Shown: positions 6,929 through 11,905 of the stretch, piece by piece
How the letters are laid out: the number at the start of each line of letters is the position of its first letter
Position numbering within the stretch: the stretch's first letter is position 1
DNA from: Clostridia bacterium
GTDB taxonomy: Bacteria > Bacillota > Clostridia > Lachnospirales > Anaerotignaceae
Assembly: GCA_900757025.1 (NCBI GenBank)
Contig: CAAEMG010000011.1
Span: 1 to 11,905 of the forward strand
DNA: 11,905 nt
Reading direction: 5' to 3'
The notes under the pieces: generated by a model
What the model was told of the DNA's origin: nothing
The model's database searches: none
What the model saw: the letters and a program-made list of their open reading frames with translations, nothing else
Made by a program: the position numbers and the translations under genes

Positions 6929-6968
6929 GCACAAAAAGAGATATAAAACCTCATTTATATAATATTTC

Positions 6969-6997
6969 TTGAAATGTAAATTAATTAATAGTATTAT
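6969..6997 (+). promoter_or_regulatory. sigma-A-type promoter for glgA
   Basis: TTGAAA (6969-6974) and TATTAT (6992-6997) are separated by 17 bases and placed so that transcription would start near 7004, about 34 bases before glgA. The region is very AT-rich, including two TTAATTAA octamers on either side of the -10. The leader holds an ATG directly followed by TAG (7020-7025) with its own SD-like AGAGAGG (7005-7011), then the glgA SD AGGAGGT (7024-7030). Confidence 0.7.
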
Positions 6998-7037
6998 TTA
7001 ATTAAGAGAGGTTATTTTTATGTAGGAGGTATGTGCA

Positions 7038-8480
7038 ATGAATAGTAAAAATCCTCTTAAAGTGCTTATAGTAGCTTCTGAGGCGGCACCTTTTGCTAAA
7101 TCGGGAGGTTTAGGAGATGTTGTTGGAACATTGCCGAAGGTTTTAAAAGAACACGGCGTTGATGTAAGGGTTGTTATACCTAAATATCAATCCATAAAAA
7201 ATGAATATTTTCAGGGAATAAATTATTTGGGAAGTTTTGAAACAAGCCTTGACTGGAGAAAACAGCCGGCAGGTGTACTTCAAAAAGACGGAGAATTTAC
7301 AACATATTTTATAGAAAACGATTATTATTTTGGCAGAGACGGATATTACGGATATGACGATGACAACGAAAGATTTGGATTTTTTTCAAAGGCTGTTTTG
7401 GAAATGCTGACCTTTATAGACTTTTATCCCGACATAATACACTGCAACGACTGGCAGACAGGACCGGTATGTGTTCTGCTTAAAGAAGTTTACAGCAAAT
7501 TTGTGCGCTATAAAGCCATAAAAACCCTTTATACAATACACAATTTACAGTATCAGGGACAATTTCCGAGAGATACAATGGAAATGATAGGAATACCTTC
7601 ATACTGCTACGGATACCTTGAATATTACGGACAGATAAACTTTATGAAAGCAGGGCTTATGTATACAGACATGATAAGCACTGTAAGCAAAACATATGCC
7701 GAAGAAATAAAAACATTCCAGTACGGATATGGTCTTGACGGAGTTTTGCGTCTTAGAAGTGACAGATTATGCGGAATACTTAACGGCATAGATTATATTA
7801 AAAACAATCCGTTGACAGATAAGAGAATTTATGTAAACTATGATGCAAAAACTATAGAAAAGAAAAAAGAAAACAAAAAAATGCTGCAAAAAGAGCTTGG
7901 CTTGGAAGAAAAAGATGTTCCTGTGGTAAGCATAATAAGTCGTCTTGCAGAGCAGAAGGGTCTTGACCTTGTGGCTTGGGCAGCAGAAGAAATTTTAAGC
8001 CGAGGAGCACAATTTGTTATTTTGGGCACAGGAGAAAAAAGACTTGAGGACTTCTTCAGAGGTCTTGAGGCAAAGTATAAAGGAAAGGTAAGCGCAAACA
8101 TTATGTTTGACGATACAAGAGCACAGAGAATATATGCGTCAAGTGATATTTTCCTTATGCCTTCACTTTTTGAGCCATGCGGACTGGGACAAATGTTCAG
8201 CCTTCGCTACGGAACAATTCCTGTTGTAAGAAAAACAGGAGGACTGGCAGACACAATAGAAGAATATGACAGAGAAAAAGGCACAGGCAACGGCTTTGTA
8301 TTTGAACATTATACGGCAGATGGGCTTATGTGGGCTGTAAACAAAGCAATAGACACATATTACGCCGGCGGAAAAGTTTGGGAAAAGGCAGTTAAAAATG
8401 CCATGACAAGCAATTTCTCTTGGGATAAATCGGCAGAGGAATATATAAGCCTTTATAAAAAAATTAAAGAAGAATTATAA
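7038..8480 (+). CDS. glgA: glycogen synthase (ADP-glucose type, GT5 family)
   Basis: GlgA transfers glucose from ADP-glucose to the growing alpha-1,4-glucan in the cytoplasm. The 480 residues match bacterial GlgA in length and order. The nucleotide-sugar lysine motif is AKSGGLGDV (Lys21). Then come HCNDWQTGP, TIHNLQYQGQFP and the linker GILNGIDY. The C-terminal domain has SRLAEQKGLDL and the catalytic region LFEPCGLGQMFSLRYG, followed by VRKTGGLADTI. The start at ATG 7038 has AGGAGGT 7 bases upstream. It stands alone between a promoter at 6969 and a terminator at 8488. No glgC, glgD, glgB or glgP is in the window, so the rest of the glycogen pathway must be elsewhere. Identification is firm. 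Confidence 0.97.
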   Translation: MNSKNPLKVLIVASEAAPFAKSGGLGDVVGTLPKVLKEHGVDVRVVIPKYQSIKNEYFQGINYLGSFETSLDWRKQPAGVLQKDGEFTTYFIENDYYFGRDGYYGYDDDNERFGFFSKAVLEMLTFIDFYPDIIHCNDWQTGPVCVLLKEVYSKFVRYKAIKTLYTIHNLQYQGQFPRDTMEMIGIPSYCYGYLEYYGQINFMKAGLMYTDMISTVSKTYAEEIKTFQYGYGLDGVLRLRSDRLCGILNGIDYIKNNPLTDKRIYVNYDAKTIEKKKENKKMLQKELGLEEKDVPVVSIISRLAEQKGLDLVAWAAEEILSRGAQFVILGTGEKRLEDFFRGLEAKYKGKVSANIMFDDTRAQRIYASSDIFLMPSLFEPCGLGQMFSLRYGTIPVVRKTGGLADTIEEYDREKGTGNGFVFEHYTADGLMWAVNKAIDTYYAGGKVWEKAVKNAMTSNFSWDKSAEEYISLYKKIKEEL

Positions 8481-8487
8481 TTTAATG

Positions 8488-8531
8488 AAATTCTCCATAT
8501 ATTTATAAAAAAATATATGGAGAATTTTTTT
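8488..8531 (+). terminator. strong intrinsic terminator of glgA, overlapping the RBS and start of the next gene
   Basis: A perfect stem of up to 17 base pairs (8488-8504 with 8511-8527), with a 6-base loop and a run of seven T (8525-8531), follows 8 bases after the glgA stop. Its 3' arm contains GGAGA (8519-8523), the only visible Shine-Dalgarno for the next gene, whose TTG start (8530-8532) is in the T tract. Confidence 0.93.
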
Positions 8532-9510
8532 GCTTGATTTTATATTGGTTCTTACAGGTACGGTTATAGGCGGAGGTTTTGCATCGGGAAGAGAAATAGG
8601 CACATATTTTATTGAATACGGAAAGTATGCCTGTTTTTCAATGGCTGTATTTTCGGCATTATTTTTTGTAATATGTTTTAAAATATGCTGTATATGCAGA
8701 GAAGAAAAAGTTTTTACGGAGGAAGAATTTTTTAAAAAAGTTTATGGAAAAACAGGCGGAGAAGTGATTTTCGCATTTACGGCTGTATATTCTTTTGTGG
8801 TTTTAAGCTCAATGCTTTCGGCAATGGCATCTTTATGCGGAGAATTTTTTGAAAAAGATATTTTTTTAAGGATTTTATTTTCGGCAGGAGTATATATTAT
8901 TTTGAAAAACGGCATTGACGGATTAAAGGCCGTTAATTATATTCTGGTTCCTGTTTTGGCGGCAGGGCTTATTTTCGGCGGAGAATATTTTGGAGGAAGT
9001 TTGGCTTTGCAAAAAAATCATCATATTGCAAAAAGCATATTTTCGGCAGTTATATATACCTGCTACAACATTATTACGGTAATACCAGCAGTTGTTATAT
9101 TTTCAAAAAACAGAGAAAAATTTTCGGCATTTATATGCTGCATTGTTTCGGCAGGAATACTTTTTATATGTGCAGTATCGGCAGGAAAAATAATAAGCGG
9201 AAATTATTTTGAAAATATGATGTATGACATTCCCGTTATAAAAGCAGTTGAAAAGGGAAATCTTTTTATGAAAGCTATGGTTATATTTTCTGTATTTTCG
9301 GCAATGGCAACAACGGCGGCTTCGGCAGGATGCTGGGTATATGAATATGGAAAAAGAAGGTTTAATTTAAAAAATCCTTTATTTATTGCATTTTCGGCAT
9401 TTATTGCGTGTTTTATGAAGTTTTCCGTATTTGTAGACAAACTGTATTTTATATTCGGAGCAGCGGCAATATATGAAGTTATAATGCTTTTAAAATACAA
9501 AAAATCATAA
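8530..9510 (+). CDS. YkvI-like polytopic membrane protein
   Basis: A very hydrophobic protein of 326 residues with about ten predicted membrane segments. The N-terminal FILVLTGTVIGGGFASGREI (4-23) is typical of the YkvI family, distant relatives of APC-fold amino acid transporters and of spore germination permeases. The substrate is unknown. The start must be close to TTG 8530: an in-frame stop lies at 8506, and the conserved motif begins a few residues in. This start lies in the glgA terminator's T tract, with GGAGA in the hairpin arm as RBS. The tripeptide Phe-Ser-Ala occurs six times, each encoded by the same nine bases TTTTCGGCA (first at 8650, last at 9391), mostly within membrane segments. 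No clear promoter of its own is visible, so it may depend on read-through from glgA. Confidence 0.8.
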   Translation: MLDFILVLTGTVIGGGFASGREIGTYFIEYGKYACFSMAVFSALFFVICFKICCICREEKVFTEEEFFKKVYGKTGGEVIFAFTAVYSFVVLSSMLSAMASLCGEFFEKDIFLRILFSAGVYIILKNGIDGLKAVNYILVPVLAAGLIFGGEYFGGSLALQKNHHIAKSIFSAVIYTCYNIITVIPAVVIFSKNREKFSAFICCIVSAGILFICAVSAGKIISGNYFENMMYDIPVIKAVEKGNLFMKAMVIFSVFSAMATTAASAGCWVYEYGKRRFNLKNPLFIAFSAFIACFMKFSVFVDKLYFIFGAAAIYEVIMLLKYKKS

Positions 9511-9539
9511 ATATAAAATTTCTCCTGCGGCATTAGACT

Positions 9540-9562
9540 TTGACATATTAATATAGTATAAT
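9540..9562 (+). promoter_or_regulatory. promoter-like elements ahead of the DUF5711-like gene
   Basis: A perfect TTGACA (9540-9545) and a perfect TATAAT (9557-9562) lie between the YkvI-like gene and the next one, but only 11 bases apart rather than about 17. The TATAAT could instead work with a poor -35 near 9533-9539. A promoter here fits the gene layout, though the exact one is uncertain. Confidence 0.45.
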
Positions 9563-9597
9563 TGGGAAAAAGCAAAAAAATTTGGAGGAATTTTATT

Positions 9598-10980
9598 TTG
9601 GAAAATGAAGACAACGATATAAAAATAGAAAATGAAAAAGACGAAAGAGAAACTGCTAAAAAAAGCCATTCAAAAAAAATATTGATTGTGGTGCTGTTTA
9701 TATTTATGGCGGCGGCAGGAACATATTTCGGAATAAACGGCGGTGACACCGAAAAAATGGCTGAAACAGCTTTAAAAATAAAAGCTGCTGTACTTCAGTT
9801 GGGCAAAAACGGAGGACAGAGGCAAGTTTCACAGGCAGGAAGCGAAAGTTCTTCATCGGCAGAGGCATCATCATCTTCTTCTGCGGCTTCTTCACAGGCA
9901 TCATCATCTTCCGGCGACAGCCAAAAAAATGCAATAACTTTTGAAAGCACAAGCCGTTCAATATTCGAACCTGGCAAAAAAGGATTTTTCCATTTTTCAA
10001 AAGACGGTGCAAAGTTTTATGACTATTCAAAAAAGCAAATTTGGAATTCTACATATACAATGTCATCGGTTTTTGCGGTTTCAAAAGGCGAATATACAGC
10101 CTTAGGCGAAACACAGGGAAGAAACATAAAATTTTATACATCGGCAGGAGAAGTATATTCATTAACTACAGAAGGAAACATTACTGATATTTATGTATGC
10201 GAAACAGGCGAAATTTCCGTAATAATGAAATGCAACGATGAATACAGAATTCAAGTATATTCTGCCGACGGCCAGCTTGAATTTGAAAGATATGAACAGG
10301 ATGACGGAGTTTATCCTATAAAATCAGCTTTAAGCAGTGACGGAAAAATTTTGGCAGTATCGTATGTGGATACGGAAAAAATAGAAATTGAGTCTAAAAT
10401 TCTTCTTTTTTATAAAGACAGAAATGATTCGAAAAATTCTGATACCGGCGACTTTTTTGCGGCTGTTGAGAAAAAAGGTGAAATTGTGCCGATGGCATCA
10501 TATTCGGCAAAAGGAAAATTTATTTTTATAGGAGATTCGGAAGTTTTTTCGGTTGGAACAGATGGAAAAGAAGGATTTTCAACGGAAATAGGCAACAAAA
10601 TAGACAGAGCCGCATTTACAGCAGAAGGACTTCCTGTGCTTGCAATGGGAGATGAGCTTTCGGGAAAAGAAGGCGTGGCAAAGGGAAGCATTTTATTTTT
10701 TGATGAAAAAGGCAATGCGTCGACTTCATATGAAATGGGTCAGGCTGTTTCATATCTTAAATCATACAGTTCGGGTGTTATTGCCGGAAGTTTAAACAAA
10801 TATTGCATGCTTGGAAATTCGGGCAAAGTTCAATGGCAGTACAGTGCCGTTTCGGATATAAGTGATATAATTCCGCTGGAGGGGAGCAATGTTCTTATGG
10901 TTACAAACAGCAGCGCCGACGTTATAAACATAAGAAAAGCCGAAAAGGCAGAAGAGGCTTCATCAAGCGAGGGAGAGTGA
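9598..10980 (+). CDS. single-pass membrane protein with Ser-rich linker and propeller-like outer domain (probably DUF5711 family)
   Basis: The 460-residue protein has an acidic cytoplasmic N terminus (2-18), a Lys-rich stretch (21-27), one transmembrane segment (about 28-46) with no cleavage site, and a linker rich in Ser and Ala (78-108). About 340 residues follow with short repeated beta-strand units such as DGAKFYDYSKKQIWN, SDGKILAVSYVD and SAKGKFIFIGDSEVF, as in beta-propeller or WD40/PQQ-like domains. From memory this fits DUF5711 proteins, often found next to CvpA in Clostridia; I could not confirm this by search. I chose TTG 9598 because GGAGGA (9584-9589) stands 8 bases before it; an upstream TTG at 9562 would put the RBS inside the gene. 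The stop touches the start region of the CvpA gene, so the two are probably coupled. Function unknown. Confidence 0.75.
   Translation: MENEDNDIKIENEKDERETAKKSHSKKILIVVLFIFMAAAGTYFGINGGDTEKMAETALKIKAAVLQLGKNGGQRQVSQAGSESSSSAEASSSSSAASSQASSSSGDSQKNAITFESTSRSIFEPGKKGFFHFSKDGAKFYDYSKKQIWNSTYTMSSVFAVSKGEYTALGETQGRNIKFYTSAGEVYSLTTEGNITDIYVCETGEISVIMKCNDEYRIQVYSADGQLEFERYEQDDGVYPIKSALSSDGKILAVSYVDTEKIEIESKILLFYKDRNDSKNSDTGDFFAAVEKKGEIVPMASYSAKGKFIFIGDSEVFSVGTDGKEGFSTEIGNKIDRAAFTAEGLPVLAMGDELSGKEGVAKGSILFFDEKGNASTSYEMGQAVSYLKSYSSGVIAGSLNKYCMLGNSGKVQWQYSAVSDISDIIPLEGSNVLMVTNSSADVINIRKAEKAEEASSSEGE
9863..9911 (+). repeat. direct repeat in the Ser-rich linker coding sequence
   Basis: The 16-base AGGCATCATCATCTTC occurs at 9863-9878 and again at 9896-9911, a 33-base period, in frame. 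It encodes the Ala-Ser-Ser-Ser part of the linker. The region is built mostly of TCA/TCT serine codons, so slippage-driven length change is plausible. Confidence 0.8.
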
Positions 10981-10988
10981 GAAATTTT

Positions 10989-11684
10989 TTGAACATAAAT
11001 TATTTGGACATAGCGGTTTTTGCCGTACTGATATTTTTTGCCCTTAAAGGCTATTTTGTGGGACTTATGAAAATGTGTTTCAGATTTGTGCCACAAATGG
11101 CCTCTGTTTTGGGGGCTTATATATTGTCACCTGCCGTAAGCAGTTTTTTAAGAAGTACATTTATATATGAAACAATGAAAAAAGGTGTTTCGAAATCTCT
11201 GGGAATAGATGAAATTGTAAAAAATGCGGCGGAAGTGACTCAAAGAGGAATAATTGAGTCGCTTAATCTGCCGTCTTTTTTGAAAAATTCACTTTTGGAA
11301 AATGACAATCCCGTTGTGTATAAAATACTTAATGTATCTGGGATAGGAGATTATATATCGGGTTATATAGCTAACATTTGTATAAATGTTTTATCTGCCG
11401 CATTGGTATTTGCGGCTGTTTACATTGCTTTGAAAATAATGTTTTCTACTCTTGATATAGTTTCGCATTTACCGGTTATACATTTTTTTAACGGCATTGG
11501 AGGAATTTTAGCTGGACTTTTATATGCAGTTATGATAATATGGATAGCATCAACACTGCTTATGCTGTTTTACAGCAATGCTGCATTTGCCCCGATTTTT
11601 AGGGTTTTGGAGGCAAGCAAAGCAGCTAAAATACTGTATGAGAACAACATACTTTTATTTATGGTTTTAAAGGTTTTTACATGA
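10989..11684 (+). CDS. CvpA-family membrane protein
   Basis: A protein of 231 residues with the CvpA/colicin V production family layout. It begins NINYLDIAVFAVLIFFALKG and has a first membrane helix (about 6-24) followed by Gly-Tyr-Phe-Val-Gly-Leu. A second hydrophobic stretch (about 33-52), a soluble middle part and two long C-terminal hydrophobic segments (about 117-146 and 160-193) follow. CvpA was named for colicin V production in E. coli and is linked to envelope integrity; its exact function is unsettled. TTG at 10989 fits the family N terminus, with GTGAG (10977-10981) at good spacing. A GTG at 10977, overlapping the previous stop, is the alternative and would add four residues. It is the last gene before a strong promoter, and no hairpin terminator is visible after it. 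Confidence 0.85.
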   Translation: MNINYLDIAVFAVLIFFALKGYFVGLMKMCFRFVPQMASVLGAYILSPAVSSFLRSTFIYETMKKGVSKSLGIDEIVKNAAEVTQRGIIESLNLPSFLKNSLLENDNPVVYKILNVSGIGDYISGYIANICINVLSAALVFAAVYIALKIMFSTLDIVSHLPVIHFFNGIGGILAGLLYAVMIIWIASTLLMLFYSNAAFAPIFRVLEASKAAKILYENNILLFMVLKVFT

Positions 11685-11686
11685 TT

Positions 11687-11750
11687 TTAAAAAAAATAAA
11701 AAAAGTTTAAAAAAAGTGTTGACATTGTAAGATACACATGGTATTATAAT
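11687..11750 (+). promoter_or_regulatory. strong promoter, probably of an rRNA operon, with A-tract UP region
   Basis: TTGACA (11719-11724), a 17-base spacer and TATTAT (11742-11747) form a near-consensus sigma-A promoter, with TGG just before the -10 as an extended -10 element. Upstream, 11687-11716 is almost pure A and T with repeated A runs, like the UP elements of rRNA promoters. Transcription should start near 11753-11754. The direction is the same as all genes in the window. Confidence 0.85.
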
Positions 11751-11760
11751 CAAGCGCTTG
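11751..11760 (+). promoter_or_regulatory. perfect palindrome CAAGCGCTTG over the transcription start
   Basis: The ten bases form a perfect palindrome that covers the expected start site. The core AAGCGCTT equals the centre of an ideal symmetric cre (CcpA) site, but the flanking bases do not match, so it is either an operator for another regulator or simply the initiating sequence of the rRNA leader. Confidence 0.35.
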
Positions 11761-11905
11761 GGAGTGACGGAAACGAAACACACAAGCCAAGGAAAATTTA
11801 AGTATTATCTGTACCTTGAAAACTGAATAAAGCAAACAACAAGAGTCAATTTAATCGAGATAAAGTTAAAGATTTATACTTTAGTATTAAAGTAAAGATT
11901 CCAAA
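11754..11905 (+). other. probable pre-16S rRNA leader (16S gene outside the window)
   Basis: The 152 bases after the strong promoter have no open gene. They contain TGTACCTTGAAAACTG (11810-11825), close to the boxA-like antitermination sequence TTCTTTGAAAAC of Bacillus rRNA leaders and common just upstream of 16S genes in Firmicutes. Near the end TACTTTA (11877-11883) pairs with TAAAGTA (11888-11894). The start of 16S itself is not reached, so the rRNA assignment is an inference from promoter strength and the boxA-like element. Confidence 0.7.

Noticed and set aside
9204..9749. Reverse-strand ORF of 181 codons spanning the end of the YkvI-like gene and the start of the next
   Set aside because: It overlaps two supported genes and a promoter region, has no recognisable domain, and comes from the codon bias of the opposite strand.
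1..11905. CRISPR arrays, insertion sequences, prophage genes or tRNA genes
   Set aside because: I saw no regularly spaced repeats, transposase or phage-like proteins, or tRNA-like sequences; all the clearly identified genes are ordinary chromosomal ones.

Overview
The window looks like a piece of a low-GC Gram-positive chromosome, most likely an anaerobic member of the Clostridia and perhaps of the Lachnospirales. The evidence is AT-rich DNA, strong AGGAGG-type Shine-Dalgarno sites, an HprK/HPr-type carbon-control locus, and the gene order uvrC-hprK-ROK-murB-rapZ-whiA-HPr. I know that order from this group by memory, not by a search. All genes lie on the + strand and point toward what looks like the promoter and leader of an rRNA operon at the right edge.

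Region 1 (1-5928) is a compact run of genes. It holds the 3' end of uvrC (DNA repair), hprK (HPr kinase/phosphorylase), a ROK-family sugar-kinase-like protein, murB (peptidoglycan precursor synthesis), rapZ (nucleotide-binding regulator), whiA (DNA-binding protein) and a small HPr-family protein, and it ends in a clear intrinsic terminator. Two proteins stand out. The HPr-family protein has Asp where the PTS phosphorylatable His should be but keeps the regulatory Ser, so it looks like Crh, in the position where Bacillus carries crh. The ROK protein has lost both the N-terminal ATP-binding motif and the catalytic Asp, so it looks like a pseudokinase. HprK itself appears intact. Together these suggest a locus devoted to regulation rather than sugar phosphorylation.

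Region 2 (5929-6928) is an AT-rich intergenic stretch with a structured leader. It is followed by a secreted copper-amine-oxidase-N-like domain protein whose reading frame is broken by an apparent one-base loss near 6431, and then by a terminator.

Region 3 (6929-8531) is glgA (ADP-glucose-type glycogen synthase) as a single gene with its own sigma-A-type promoter, an ATG-TAG start-stop element in its leader, and a strong terminator.

Region 4 (8488-11684) holds a YkvI-like polytopic membrane protein whose ribosome-binding site and TTG start are embedded in the glgA terminator, then a two-gene unit. That unit encodes a single-pass membrane protein with a Ser-rich linker and a beta-propeller-like extracellular part (probably the DUF5711 family), and a CvpA-family membrane protein.

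Region 5 (11685-11905) is an A-tract-rich strong promoter with a CAAGCGCTTG palindrome across the start site and a boxA-like leader, probably of an rRNA operon whose 16S gene lies just outside the window. Five of the eleven genes with a visible start appear to use TTG.
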